From contig CM049316.1 of assembly GCA_026874595.1 (NCBI GenBank), forward strand, positions 3,362,339 through 3,426,338: a stretch of DNA of 64,000 nucleotides, written 5' to 3'. The first letter of the stretch is position 1. Each line of letters begins with the position of its first letter. Below are positions 13,297-27,114 of the stretch, piece by piece. Below the pieces are notes generated by a model. The model ran no database searches, was not told the DNA's origin, and saw only the letters and a program-made list of their open reading frames with translations. The translations under genes were made by a program, and so were the position numbers. This DNA comes from Sipunculus nudus (lineage: Eukaryota > Annelida > Sipuncula > Golfingiida > Sipunculidae).

Positions 13297-14325
13297 CCTG
13301 TTAGCTAGAAGTGAGAGCTAATGTTACTGTTGGTTAGCAGTGAGAGCTAATATTTCTGTTAGAAAGTGGTGAGAGCTAATATTTCTGTTAGAAAGTGGTG
13401 AAAACTAATGTTCCTGCAGGTTAGCAGTGAGAGATAATGTTCCTTTTGTTGAGCAGTGAGAGCTAATGTTCCTGTTAGTGGGCAGTGAGTGCAAATGTTC
13501 CTGCTCATGAGCAGTGAGTGCTAATATTCCTGTTAGTCTGCAGTGAATTCTTATGTTCCTGTTGGTGAGCAGTGAGAGCTAAAGTTCCTGTTAGTGAGCA
13601 GTGAGAGCTAATGTTTCTGTTAGTGAGCAGTGAGAGCTGAAGTTCCTGTTTGTAAGCTGTGAAAGCTAATGTTCCTGTTGGAGAGCAGTGAGAGCTAATG
13701 GTCCTGATGATAAAAAGTGAGACCTATTGTTCCTGTTGATAAGAAGTGAGAGCAAATTGGCCTTTTGATAAAAAGTGAGAGCTATTGTTCCTGTTGATAA
13801 GAAGTGAGAGCAAATTACCCTTTTGATAAAAAGTGAGAGCTATTGTTCCTGTTAGTGAGAGATACTGGTCCTGTTGATAAGAAGTAAGAGCTGTTGTTAT
13901 CTGTTGATGAACACTGAGAGCTATTGTTCCTGTTAGTGAGCAGTGGGAGCTAATGTTCCTGTTGGTGAGCAATGAGAGCTAATATTCCTGTTGGTTAGCT
14001 TATGGTCTTGTTGAAAAGCAGGGAAAGCCAAGATTCCTGTTGATGAGATGTGAGAGCTAATACTCCTATTGAACAGTATTGAGAGCTAATGTTCCTGTGG
14101 GTCAGTTGTGGGAGCTTATGTTCTCATTTGGTCAGTACTTAAAGCTAATGTTCCTGTTCCTGAGAAATGGGAGTTACTCTCCTTGCTGGTGAGGTGTGAG
14201 AACTCCTATTCCTATTGGCCAGTACTGAGAGCTAATGTTCCAGTGGATCAGTTGTTGGAGCTAATGTTCTCTTTTAGTCATTATTAAGTAGTGAGGGCTT
14301 ATGTTCCTGTTACAGAGCAAATAGA
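13297..14325. repeat. 29-bp minisatellite, roughly 35 degenerate copies
   Basis: A unit close to 'gttagtgagcagtgagagct' plus 'aatgttcct' repeats with a period of about 29-30 bp for about 1 kb (copy number estimated from length divided by period). Variants such as 'gataagaagtgagagcaaat' cluster at 13735-13850, suggesting local expansion of a sub-variant. The open frame at 13724-13972 is a reading of this array. Confidence 0.85.
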
Positions 14326-15401
14326 TGAGCATAGAGAATTGATCTCATCATGAACTTTACCTTAACAGCATATTCATTCAATGAATAATCATGAGAATAA
14401 CTGTTCCATGCAGCCAATCAGGTCGCCAATACTAATGTAAACGGTGAGTCATCTGACCATAATATAATCTGCATAATTTGGGAGACCTGTCCCAAACAGA
14501 ACACATGTAGTCTGTATCAGTACCCTTGTTGGCATGTTTTCCTGGAAATTTTTTATACAAATAAGACAGTTTTAAAAGTTCTAGGCAAAAGGTTGCGTAG
14601 GCCATTCCTTTGACTACCGCGTGAATAATGTCTTACCTCCATGGCACGTAATTAGTATGAGACAAATAATCCAAAATATTGCAAGACAGTTCATAATGAC
14701 TGCAAAATATTCATCAGTGCTGTGATTCCAGTCGATGATGTCAGTTAATGCGACATCTACGTCATCAACCTTTATGATGTCATTATTGCCTTGTTAAAAG
14801 CTGTCTTAAGAAAGACCTTCTGTGTAGAAGTGTTTTAGGGACTCATTATAATAATTAGTTCAAGGGCAGGGCATAAGGACTCTGGTGGTGAGGTCAATTG
14901 TTCCTGTTTGTGAACTGGTTGGCTGTTTTTTTCCTGTGGTGAATTGTGTAAGATAAAAGCTCCTGTTGCTGAGGAGTGGAAGCTCATGTTCCTTTAGCTA
15001 AGCTTTGAGAGCTCATGTTCATGTGGAGAGTCAAAATAGACAATGTTCCTTTTTTCCCTGAGCTGAAGGACAGGTGCACCTGTTACTGTGTGGCTTTGGG
15101 AAACATTGCACACTTCTGTCACAACAGTCCTGGAAGGATCTTCTGTTACAACAATAAACATAACTTGTTTGTATTTTGTTGACCATTTTAAAGCTATTCT
15201 TTGTAACTAATATTGTCATATCTATTTTTTGTTCAATTTCTCTCATATTCTACAAATATTTATCATTTTATGTTTTGACAATATTGTTCCTTATGTTGAC
15301 AGATCATAAGATGATAAATATGGATATTAACTAATCATTATCTGGTTTCTAATTAACTGTCTTATGATGCTTAACTGCTGTAGTCCTGGCCACATGTACA
15401 G
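14326..15401. other. Intron 2 DNA with stray minisatellite remnants
   Basis: Mostly unremarkable. From about 14880 to 15055 phrases such as 'gctcctgttgctgaggagtg' and 'gagagctcatgttc' look like decayed copies of the 29-bp unit, separated from the main array by about 550 bp. No gene seen. Confidence 0.45.
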
Positions 15402-15564
15402 AACAAGTGACCCAGGGGTCATGACGCTCAGCTGACCAGGAAGACATTGACAAAAGTAATTTTATCATCTGAATGTCAAATTTGAATGAAATACTTTTTC
15501 CAAACTTGACCTTTTGTATAAAATCATCCAATATTCATTGGGGTACTATGGAGCTCTGTAGCAT

Positions 15565-18500
15565 GAAGGATATGGGTAACAGACACGTATTTTCAAGGTT
15601 TACAAGATGACTTTTCAGGGGTCTCCCAGCATGTCAAAAAATAAAATTCTAGGTCCAGTTATTATGATTTGTGCCCTGTTAACAAATCCAAATGTTTTTT
15701 CTGGGGGGTATATCAAAGCCGCATAGGATGAAGGATATGGGTAACAGAGATGTAATTTCAGGTGCACAAGGAGACTTTTCAGGGGCCTCCCAGCATATCA
15801 AGAAAGGAGATTCTAGGTCAAGTCATTATAATTTGTGCTCTGTTAACAGATGACCAAATCTTTATTCTGGGGAGTACTTCGGAGCCCCAGAGCATGAAGG
15901 ATATGGGTAACAGGGACCTTATTTCGGGTTTCCATGTAGACCTTTTATGGGTTTCCCTGGAGGTGAGGACAGAAGATTCTAGGTCCAGTCATTATGATTT
16001 GTGCCCTGTTAATATATGACCAAATCTTTATTCTGGGGGAACTTCAGAGCCCCATAGCTCACAGAATATGGGTAACAGGGACCTTATTTCGGGTTTCCAT
16101 GTAGACCTTTTATGGGCTTCCCTGGAGGGGAGGACAGAAGATTCTAGGTCCAGTCATTATGATTTGTGCCCTGTTTACAGATGACCAAATGTATAAAGAT
16201 CACAAAAGTAGAGAAAAAAAATCGTAAAAAATAAAAAAAATATAGGTGGCGCCACCAATCTCCAGAAATTGATGAAACACTCCATGATCAATATCCATGA
16301 AAAAAAAACATGGTGATTAATGCATTAGTTGTTCAGATACTTGAGCTTTTGTATTAAATTTTGCATTATTCTGGGGGGTACTTCAGAACCCCATAGCTCG
16401 AAGAATATAGGTCACAGTGACCTAATTTCAGGTTTACAAGGAGAATTTCCATAGACCTCCCAGGATTTCAAGAAAGAAGATTCCCGGTCTAGCGGTTACG
16501 ATTTGTGCCCTGTTAACAGACAGACACCTGGATGGCCGGACGGACGACGGACAAAAGGTGATCCCTACAGCTCAGATGACTTTCAGTCAGCTGAGCTAAA
16601 AATTGAAAAAATACAGGTGGCGCCACCAGAATGCAGAAACTGATGAAACATTTCATGATCAATATCCATGCAAAGAATCATGGTGATCAATATAATAATT
16701 GTTCAGATACTTGAGCTTTTGTATCAAATTTTCCATTATTCTGGGGGGTACTTCGGAGCCCCATAGCTCATAGGTTATGGGTAACAGAGACCTAATTTCA
16801 AGTTTTTAAGGAAACTTTTCATGGGCCTCTCAGCATGTCAAGAGAGAAGATTCTAGGTCCAGTTGTTACGATTTGTGCCATGTTAACAGATGACCGCATC
16901 TTATGAGGTCTCAAAAATAGAGAAAAAAATTCGTAAAAATAAAAAAAATACAGGTGGCGCCACCATACTGCAGAAACTGATGACACATTCCATGATCAAT
17001 ATCCATGCAAAGAATCATGGTGATCACTGCAATAGTTGTTTAGATACTTGAGCTTTTGTATCAAATTGTCCATTATTCTGAGGGATACTTCAGATGACTT
17101 ACAGTCAGCTGAGCTAAAAACACTTAATGGTCAATATCCATGCAAAGAATCATGATGATCTCCATATTAGTTGTTCAGATACTTCAGCTTTTGTATCAAA
17201 TTGTCCATTATTCTGAGGGATACTTCAGAGTCCTATAGCTTGAAGGATATGGGTAACAGAGACCTAATTTCAAGTTTCCACAGGCACTCTTCATGGGCCT
17301 CCTTGCATGACAAGAATGAAGTTTCTAGGTCCAGTTGTTGCAATTTGTACCCTCTTGATAGATAACCACATCTTCAAAGGTCTCGAAAAAAAATTCATAA
17401 AAATTTGAAAAAAATAGAGGTGGCGCACCCTCTCTGCAGAAACTGATGGAACAGCTCATGATCAATATGTATGCAAAAATCATGACCATCAGTGTTGTAG
17501 TTATTGAGATACTGCACTTTTTGTATCAAATTTTCCATTATTCTGGGGGGTATTTTGGAGCCATACAGCCTAAAGAATATGGGTAACAGAGACCTAATTT
17601 CAGGTTTCCATGGAGAATTTTCATGGGTCTCCCTGTGTGTCAAGAATGAAGATTCTAGGTCCAGTTTTTATGATTTGTGCCCTGTTAACAGATGTTCATA
17701 TCTTTAAAGGTCTCAAAAATAGATAAAACATTCGTAAAAAAAACCCCAAACAAATACAGGTTGTGCCACCAGTCTGCAGGAACTGATGGAACACCTCTTG
17801 ATCAATAGTTATGCCACAAATCATGACCATCAGTGATGTAGTTATTGAGATATTGAAGTTTTTGTATGAAATTTTTGACTACTCTGAGGGGTACTTTGGG
17901 GCCCCATAGCTGGAAGGATATGGGTAACAGAGACCTAATTTCTGGTTTCCATGGAGACTTTTCATAGGTCTCTCAGTGTATTGAGAATGAAGATTCTAGG
18001 TCCAGTCGTTACGATTTGTGCCATGCTAACAGATGACAGCATCCTTAAAGGTCTCAAAAATAGAGGAAAAAATCGTAAAAAAATCAAACAATATAGGTGG
18101 CGCCACCAGTCTGCAGGAACTGATGGAACATCTCATAATCAATATGTATGCCAAAAATCATGAACATCAGTGATGTAGTTAATGAGATATTGAAGTTTTT
18201 GTATGAAATTTTTTACTTTTCTTGGGGGTACTTAAGGGCTCCATAGCTCGAAGAAAATGGGTAACAGAGACCTAATTTTGGTTTCCATGGAGACTTTTCA
18301 TAGGTCTCTCAGTGTGTCGAGAATGAAGATTCTAGGTCCAGTCGTTATGATTTGTGCCACGTTAACAGATGACAGCATCCTTAAAGGTCTCAAAAAGAGG
18401 AAAAAATCGTAAAAAATCAAACAATACAGGTGGCGCCACAAGTCTGCAGGAACTGATGGAACATTTCATAATCAATATGTATGCCAAAAATCATGACCAT

Positions 18501-19715
18501 CAGTGATGTAGTTATTGAGATATTGAAGTTTTTGTATGAAATTTTTGACTACTCTGGGAGGGGTGGGGTACTTTGGGGCCCCATAGCTCGAAGGATATGG
18601 TTAACAGAGACCTAATTTCTGGTTTCCAAGGATATTTTTCATGGACCTCTCAGTGTGTCAAGAATGAAGATTCTAGGTCCAGTCGTTACGATTTGTGCCA
18701 TGCTAACAGATGACAGCATCCTTAAAGGTCTCAAAAATAGAGGAAAAATCGTAAAAAATAGAACAATAAAGGTGGCACCACCAGTCTGCAGGAAGTGATG
18801 ACACATCTCATGATCAATAGTTATGCCACGAATCATGACCATCAGTCAAGTAGTTATTGAGATATTGAAGTTTTTGTATGAAATTTTTTACTTTTCTTGG
18901 GGGTATTTTGGGGCTCCATAGCTCGAAGAATATGGGTAACAGAGACCTAATTTCTGGTTTCCATGAAGACTTTTCATTGGTCTCTCAGTGTGTCAAGAAT
19001 GAAGATTCTAGGTCCAGTCTTTACGATTTGTGCCTTGTTAACAGATGTTTACATTTTGAAAGGTCTCAAAAATAGAGAAAAAAATTCGTAAAAAATTGAA
19101 CGATACAGGTGGCGCCACCAGTCTGCAGGAAGTGATGGAACATCTCATGATCAATATGTATGACAAAAATCATGACCATCAGTCAAGTATTTAATGAGAT
19201 ATTGAAGTTTTTGTTTGAAATTTTTTACTTTTCTGGGGGGGGTAGTTTGGGGCCCCATAGCTGGAAGGATATGGGTAACAGAGACCTAATTTCTGGTTTC
19301 CATGGAGACTTTTCATAGGTCTCTCAGTGTGTTGAGAATGAAGATTCTAAGTCCAGTCATTACGATTTGTGCCTTGTTAACAGATGTTCACATTTTTAAA
19401 GGTCTCAAAAATAGAGAAAAAAATTCGTAAAAAATCGAAAAATACAGGTGGCGCCACCAGTCTTCAGGAACTGATGGAACCTCTCATGATCAATATGTAT
19501 GCCAAAAATCATGACCATCAGTCAAGTAGTTAATGAGATATTGAAGTTTTTGTATGAAATTTTGGACTTTTCTGGGGGGTACTTTGGGGCCCCATAGCTC
19601 GAAGGATATGGGTAACAGAGACCTAATTTCTGGTTTCCAAGGAGATTTTTCATGGACCTCTCAGAATGCCAAGTTACAAGGTTCTAGGTCCAGCGGTTAC
19701 GATTTGTGGCTGGTT
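15565..19715. repeat. 166-bp and composite 338-bp tandem array
   Basis: Spacing of the 'tatgggtaacag' phrase is about 164-167 bp in the first four units and about 330-344 bp afterwards. The longer unit is the short unit plus an inserted ~172-bp block containing 'ggcgccacc', 'ctgcag(g/a)aactgatg' and 'atcatgaccatcagt'. Short open frames in both strands across the array are repeat readings, recurring with the same peptide themes. Confidence 0.85.
16569..16597. other. Internal right-end hairpin within element B
   Basis: AGCTCAGATGACT, loop TTC, AGTCAGCTGAGCT, preceded by 'ggacggacgacggacaaaag'. Identical in form to true element ends. It marks either an older element's end or an internal duplication. 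Confidence 0.75.
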
Positions 19716-19758
19716 AACGGACGGACAGACGGACAGACGGACAAAGAGTGATCGCTAT

Positions 19759-19787
19759 AGCTCAGATGACTTTCAGTCAGCTGAGCT
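19759..19787. other. Right-end hairpin of element B
   Basis: AGCTCAGATGACT (19759-19771), loop TTC, AGTCAGCTGAGCT (19775-19787), followed by 'aaaaacc'. It sits directly after the GGAC-type microsatellite. Confidence 0.8.
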
Positions 19788-19789
19788 AA

Positions 19790-22700
19790 AAACCTCACTA
19801 TGTAGAAAACCAAGGAGAGACCAGAGCGTTCTGACACATTCTGGGTTCAACACACCTAGGTTTTAATTTGTAAGAAATGAAATTAACTTCTCAAGAACTT
19901 GAACTTATGATTTCTGCACAAGAATGACCTTTAACTTTAGTGAATCCTGCATTAAGATGTTTATATGAACTTTCAATCCAACATGCCAGCTCTTTAATAA
20001 CTCATACCCGCAGAATACTGAGCCGTTCATTTAAGTCCAGATCACACAGAGAGGTGCTGAGGACTTCTCCTACGTCAGCCAAATCCCTAAATTATCATCC
20101 TTGATGTGACATAACAAAGCTGTCTGAAGTAAGAAGAAATATTAATTGTTGCATCAACATTTAACGTTTCAGTGGGAAAGTGATTTAAATGTGAAAACAG
20201 AGCCACTTGAAGTTTAGTTATTAGTCATTTTCCTCAAATTAAAACTCCCTCAGGCCATAAAATTATCAGAAGCAAGTAAGATTTGGCTGAATCAGCTTAT
20301 CAAGTAAGCACCTGCTTCCTGGGCTTTTATCTAGTTCTTATCTGGTTACCATGGTAACAGCTTTGAAGTGGTGGATACAGATTGATACCAGACTGTCCTA
20401 CTGTCCTGATAATGGAATACTGTCACCTCAAATGACAGATTCTCTGCCGCTAATTACTGGCAGTTAGATAGACACTTTGTTGTTGAGAGAACCTTGAACC
20501 ATAAATGATTCATTGTCACATGTTGCCCTACACCAGCAAAATCTCTTGATGTTTCTGTGTTATGATATCGGAGTAATATTTCAGTTTTTTATGTGTTAAT
20601 ATCAAAAGATGAATACAATATCACAGGAGACTGGACAAATTTGGAAAAAAACATAAAAGGGGAAAATGAAGTAACAAGATAGCAAATCTTGTGTTAAGTC
20701 CTCAAAATATGACAAATTTTCATATATCACTCAAATATTTCTGCCTCATGTTTCCATCTGATTTCCGATGATCCGTGATAACACAAAATGAGGTATTTTT
20801 ATTCTGTTCAAATTTGTGCCATTTCCATCATTTCCATCAGCACTATATTTTATTCTTAGTGGCCATTTTTGCTCACATCATTTTAACATGTGCCATTTTT
20901 CACCGCTGACGCCCTGCCAAGCTGTCCTGTGAATGCTGGGTTGACTGAAACCAGCACCATGAGTAACTACCAACCAGATGAGCTGCCTGCTCTGTCTGTC
21001 ACAGCAGCTGTTACAGTCAGATAAGGACAGGCCCTCAACAACAGGTCAAGTCAACCTACAGAAGCATGTGGGTTTGTTTTTGCACGGAGCCTTTAGCCCC
21101 ACACTAAATATAAAGCCTTGCTTTAATTGGCTGTTGAAAGTCTGGCCAAATTGTGAACTGAATAAATCTGAATTTTTGTTAATCTGTCCAAGTTAACAGA
21201 CCAAGCATCAAAAGTTAAATGTTCATCCAGAGTTTGAACATATAACTATTAATGATGCTGTCTTTAGTTAACTACTTATACAAGTAAAGCTAGCACAAAA
21301 ATATATGCAAACTTAGATTATTAATGAGGCAAAATACATAGAAAGTTTTCTTTCACCAAAATACTTGTTTATGCTGGTAACCTATATAGTTAATCCTTCA
21401 ATAATCTGCGTGAAATAACAATGCAGTATGGCAGGTATACTGGGGTACACGTCTCGACATGCACAGCCTATCATAAAGATCATACACTCCTGGCTGTAAG
21501 TAAAGGCTGTATGTCAGTGCTGACAGTGTGAAGGCAGCCATGTGCCGTGCTGAGAAAGCTACTCAATGATTAATAAGCTGGAAGTACTCCAGCCAGACCC
21601 AACACACCAGCAAACATGGGCTGTCTGTGAGCTGATGGTTGATCATTCAGCACTGTTTACGTGTCAGCTCAACCCACCATGCATGTAGTAATAGTCACTC
21701 AAGCTGAGGGGAATTTAATCATACAGTACACCAAATTATGATAAGACCTGTTCTTCAATCATAAATCTCATTAAAATCTCAGGTTGAATTCCAAAAATAA
21801 ATTTGATCTGCTACAGTATTCAAGAACGTTAACCCAAATATTGTTTAAATTCTCATCTTACTGTGTGATTTCTCAACATTTTCATCAGCTGGTGATGTAT
21901 TACAGAAAACAATTTATGGGGGAGTAAAATTTCTTAACAAAATCCTTCATCTGGTTCATTATTCCACTAAAAAATCCATCCAGTGAAATATTCCTTTCAT
22001 AAATCTTTCATAACTTGATTCAGTATTTTACAGAAAGATTTAAATTGGTATTGTATTGTATATTTTAATCTTATGTAACCAGTGCTGTATATTTTTTGTA
22101 TATTGTGGTGATTTCTATTAAAATAAATATAATATATAATGAAGTGTTCAACCTACAATTTTCATCTGGTGTTGATTTTATCAAAAATAAAATATGATGT
22201 ATACTGCTTTGACAAGCAAATATCAAATATTTTGAATCATTCCATATACAACATTTTTTTGTCTAATGCAGTATATCCTATGCCAGTTTTCAATCAAATA
22301 TAAGAAATTATATATTTTTAAGTTTTAGTAATCAGTATTGTTTTAAATATTTTGAGTTTGATGTCGTACTTTTAAAATTGATTTTGACTTTTTTTGGATC
22401 TGATTAATAATAGAGTGTATATCACACATTCTACAAACAATCTTTTTAATTTGTTACAATTACTGAAGTGTTGGCACTATTTATTTTTTAATATTTTATA
22501 TACTTTTTTAGCTCTTAGACTTATTTTTTTTAAAATTCTATGTTTAAAATACTATCTCTGATTAAATGAGTGCATTCAAACACAAAAACACCGAATAATT
22601 TTAAATATTCACACAAAGCCAGAATACAAAAATTATTAAATTACTGGGTTAACAGAAATAAGCAGAAATCAACAATGACCCACTTTCACCTCCACGAATG

Positions 22701-23599
22701 AGATTATACAGGGCATTCATCTCTCCTCGGCGGCCAGGACAGCTGTATTGACTGGTAATTTAGCTGGCAGGAATTTCTTGGTATTGTATGATAATATTAC
22801 CCCAAATTCTCGTGTCAGACTGCATCTTTATTTTTTTCAAAAAGCTACCCCATCTCATTTTGACCTCCTGGGGTCACATAAACAGCTGCCCCTCCTGTCT
22901 CCACCCCGCCCCTTCTCCCATTTTTCCTCCATGATTTATATAATAGTATCGTGTACTGCAGTTAACCATTCCACCCCCACACAGGTCAAAAACTCAGGTT
23001 TTCTGCAGCTGTTTCTCAGAAAAAACATATGGCTATGATTTTGGGTACTACACAACTATAACCATAAGCTACCTTGATAAACAGAAAGTGAACTGACCTA
23101 GAGGCTGGTAACCAGCTGATTGAGAGATACACTGACATAGAACAGACTGTTACTTGCTTATTACAGTATAATGACATTCATACTCCAAATATTCATTCAC
23201 CAGAATCACCACTGCCAAAACTCTAGTCCCGATGTTCTATCTACTGGTTGCTTTCTGCATAAGCAATACAGGATATAACTGATACTCTTGTGTGTGGAGG
23301 CAGGAATTAACTGCCTGCCTGAAAAACTGTAGGAACAACTAGTGATATAACTATAGTGCCCCCTAGTGTCAAGTCTTACCAGCTCATTCATTCAACATAG
23401 CTGTTTACCTGATTGTGCTGGTGTTTTAATTGCTGATCATCCTGATATCTTTTATTTCTTGCCGGAATCAGAGATTTTGGAAAGTATGCTGATCAGTTTG
23501 TATGTCTGGTTGGGTGTTTGTCTGTCTGTTTGTGCACATGCTACAGGCCACATTTTTTAACAAATCACTTTAATATTCATATACTTAGATTATAATAAA
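19790..23599. other. Intron 2 DNA, no gene seen
   Basis: AT-rich, especially 21900-22600. Open frames at 20978-21196 and 22748-23038 resemble nothing known and lack codon or splice support. A minus-strand CTCF-like motif occurs at 23355-23369. Confidence 0.45.
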
Positions 23600-25000
23600 A
23601 AAGAATAGAAGCCTATTGTTTTGGGTTATAATCGGTCAAAGGTCAAGGTCAGGGTCACTGACACCCCTCATAATAGGTTATTTCTTCATAACTTTGTCAA
23701 GAATGCTTGTTACCACGAGTAACAGCTCATTCAATTCGTCATTAAATGTGTTTTCTTCTTGTTCAAAAACTCTCATTCTGTTCTCACCATGGTTACACAT
23801 TTTTAGGGGAAATTTTTGAAATTTCAAATGTTTTAAAAATATTTTTGTAACTTTGTCATTTTTAAAGCTAGGGAGGTCTAATTTTTTGCAATATAATGTG
23901 TATATTAAGACTTGCTCAATTTGCTGCAGATTTATTATAATGGCCATCAGGGGGCGCTGTACAACATTTTTGCGAAATTTCATAAACGATGCCCTAGAGG
24001 CCCCAGTTTTGAAGAAATCACTTTGAAACTCATACGTAATATGTTAAATAGAAATATCTCGAAAACAAATTTTTCATTTTTTTAATAAAGCCACCAAAAG
24101 GCCCTGCAGCTAAAATAGATCTAAGTCTGTTTTTTGTCTAATAGCTTATAAACTATAAACGATATCAACATTTTTATAACAGAAACTGAAATTATAATCA
24201 ATACACTTATTCCTGGATACACGTGACCTAATTTTGTGGTTACTATGGTGACCTATTTTAAGTAAAATTCTTCACATATTTACCTTGTCTTTTGAAACTT
24301 TGTCATTTCTAAAGCTAGAGGGGTTTAGATTTTTGCATCATGTAGAGTTCCGAGTCAGTTTGTGTAACAAGATTATATTTCATGTTTTGCAAAATGACCT
24401 ACAGGGGGCGCTGCAGGGTCTTTTTGTGATATTTCACTTTATGACGCCTTACATGCCTCAATTTATCAACAATTATTTTCAAACTGATATATTTTATGTT
24501 TGACAGAAACTGAAACATTTTGGGTCTATGACCCCCAGGGGGCACTGAACTGACAACACTGCTATAAATCATTACTGTGCCATATCTTCAAAGCTATAAA
24601 TGATATAAAATTATTATTGCATCTAAAACTAGAAAAGATGGCCTTGTTCCTGTGGAAATTTGGCCATATTCTGCGGTAATCATGTTGACCTAATTTAGGG
24701 TAAAACTTATCGAACTTAGAAATGTTCAAATATTTCCATCTCTGACACAGCTCAAAGTTTCATTCAATTGCTCTAAAACTGATACTGTTGGTAAAATATC
24801 TATTACCATCAGACCTGTTTGTGTTTTTTTTAAAAATTGGGTCAAAGGTCAAATGTCAAGGCCAAAAAAATGTCTTCCAATGTTTGTTCATAAATTGTCG
24901 CATCCAAATAAACAGTTGCTCATTTTAGACTCCTGTTTATTCTTCATAATATAAAAGAATAATTTGACCTTTACCTATTTCCGGCAAGCGTTTGACCTAT
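23600..25000. repeat. Unclassified ~450-bp two-copy repeat region
   Basis: The phrase 'actttgtcattt(t/c)taaagct' occurs near 23850 and 24297, and 'cagggggcgctg' at about 23949 and 24402, giving a period near 450 bp. A third, shorter relative carries 'cagggggcactg' near 24537. The region opens with 'ggtcaaaggtcaaggtcagg' (23634 onward) and closes with 'gtcaaaggtcaaatgtcaag' near 24842, so related phrases bracket it. No ends of a known class were found. Confidence 0.6.
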
Positions 25001-26140
25001 GGTCTCTAGTTTATTTATTATACAAGTTATTTTGCAAGTTTCCTTGATTTTTCATCCATTCTTGTAGGAAAGAACTGTTACCTCTGTTTATTCAATAATC
25101 TTATTAATTAAATAGAGTTCACAGCTTATTTAAGCTAACAAAGTGGGGAAAGTCTGATTCGTCCATGCTAAAGAGTGTCTGGCTGAATCACACTTACTGC
25201 ACAAACAGTCTTCCGGCTGCACCAGCCAGTTGTTTTTCTCCTCCATCTAAAGGAGAAACTGCATTGCCAATATCTCATATTTACCAGACATTTTACCTAT
25301 TTCATGGCTAGTAGGTAGCATTGTCTATTATATGAGGATGAACATTTATAATCAAACAATAAGATTAATACGTTGTAATTAAGCCTTCTTGATTTCAGGT
25401 TTTATAATATGCTATGAATAATCCAGAAGTCATACCCTGTCAGTAAGGGTGCCTGGGATAAGTTTCCAAGCTGAAACACTTTTTCTGATTTACCCCAGTC
25501 AGGTAAAACAAGTTTGTTTTTCATGTGTGTGTATTATTCAGAAAAGCATTCATCACATATACATAAATATTTGAAATTAATCAGTTTTCTTCCACTGCAA
25601 CAATCATTATCTTGACACAATACCTTGCTGTAAAATTAAGAACATTTGTCATATACTGCCATGTGTCTCTAGATTATAACAGAATTTAATGTTTAGCGCC
25701 ACTGTTGTGTGTATGCTCCAATGCATAACCTTGACAGTTATTAGACAACCGCTTTGTCAGGTGGTACTAGGAAACCCCACTTGGGTACAAAAATATCAAT
25801 GTCGCTAAATCACCTGTCATGACGTCTCTCACAACGATGTACCATGTCAACTCCCTGGTTATAATTGTTGAAAGACAACTACTTGTGGGACTTGATGGGT
25901 AAACATTCACCACACAAGTATATAAATGGTCTACCGGTATATTACTCCTTTCAGATATCATAAGTAACAAGGGCCTTAGTATACACATGTAGGTGTGTGA
26001 TGAGGTGTGTGACTTAACACCAAAGGCAGGCTGAGAGGCCAATTTAAGATAGTTATCATAAGCTCAGGTGGGTAAAAAAAACGCTGTCACACCCTGGACA
26101 CAGAAACTGTCAGTCTTTGGATCAGAGAGGGCCCAATTAA
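25001..26140. other. Intron 2 DNA, no gene seen
   Basis: Non-coding by inspection. The 91-codon minus frame at 25767-26042 shows no recognisable family or splice context. Confidence 0.4.
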
Positions 26141-27114
26141 AACAAGGGACCCATGGGTCACGGCGCTCAGCTGATCTTGATTGGACTATAAATGTTTCTC
26201 CACTGTGATACTATATCGAGTCGATAAAGCTTATGAATATCATGGACATGTTGGGCTATTATAAAGGTATGTAATGTAATATGTGAGTAAATGATGAATG
26301 AAATTACCTGACTGATGGCTTAATAGAGTCAAATATAGTGGTTTATTTTTTATTTATTTAGGAGGGGTTGAAAACTGTGATATATTTGAGCAAATATGAA
26401 TGCAATGACAGCAGTAATAAGCAGTAGTAGAATGATGATAAGGCTATTTGTTGAAGGATCTAAAGTGTATGGTAGTCTGCAAGCTTTCAATTTGACAGAT
26501 ATGATGTTATGATTAACTATGCTGATGAAGTGATTTATGAATTTGTGACTGTATGACACAATATCTCTTTAGTCTTGACAAGGTACATTATTGTGATGCC
26601 CACTATGTCTACATATTACACAATATTGACATAATGGACGAATAGTTATACAAAATATTAAAGTATGAATATATCTGATTCATCTTGTTCTTGCTTACTG
26701 AGGCTGACTTTGGGATGGGGTTCGGAGAAGGGAAAAGTGAGGGCAGCACGAAGGTGGATGTAGAATTATTCTATTGTAATGTTTTTCATTTACATAAGAA
26801 TATGAAAAGCTAAGAGGAAAGGGGCCCTCCTACTTGGTTATAGTAAAGTTCTAAATACATGATTGCAAACTAATACTCTGACAAGACTGTCATGAAGAAA
26901 AACAGTAAAATTTTGAGATACTGTGATGCATATGAAAATTTACAGATGGACAGACAAGTGGACAGAATGGACTAATACCTTTATTTCACTTTCAACGGAA
27001 TAATGTATTTAAGTTTATATATAATCCTATTTTTTTAAGCATATCCACTTTTTCCATTAAGAAGTTTTTATCTGAATCATTTTTTTATTTACAGGTTTTA
27101 TAAATTTTTAATAA

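Larger units (their letters stand above)
15402..19789 (+). mobile_element. Pearl-like element B with two-tier tandem core
   Basis: Left end 'aacaagtgacccaggggtca' at 15402, then 'tgacgctcagctga'. The core begins with about four ~166-bp units (the phrase 'atatgggtaacag' near 15570, 15735, 15900, 16065). It then switches to a composite ~338-bp unit repeated about ten times to 19700, each composite adding a block with 'ggtggcgccacc' (near 16245, 16618, 16954, 17420, 18098, 18429, 19110, 19448 and variants). The right end is a GGAC microsatellite (19717-19744), 'gctatag' and a hairpin at 19759-19787. Two further right-end-like pieces lie inside, one complete with microsatellite at 16526-16597 and one truncated near 17090-17116, so B may be two elements joined or internally recombined. 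No coding capacity. Confidence 0.75.
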
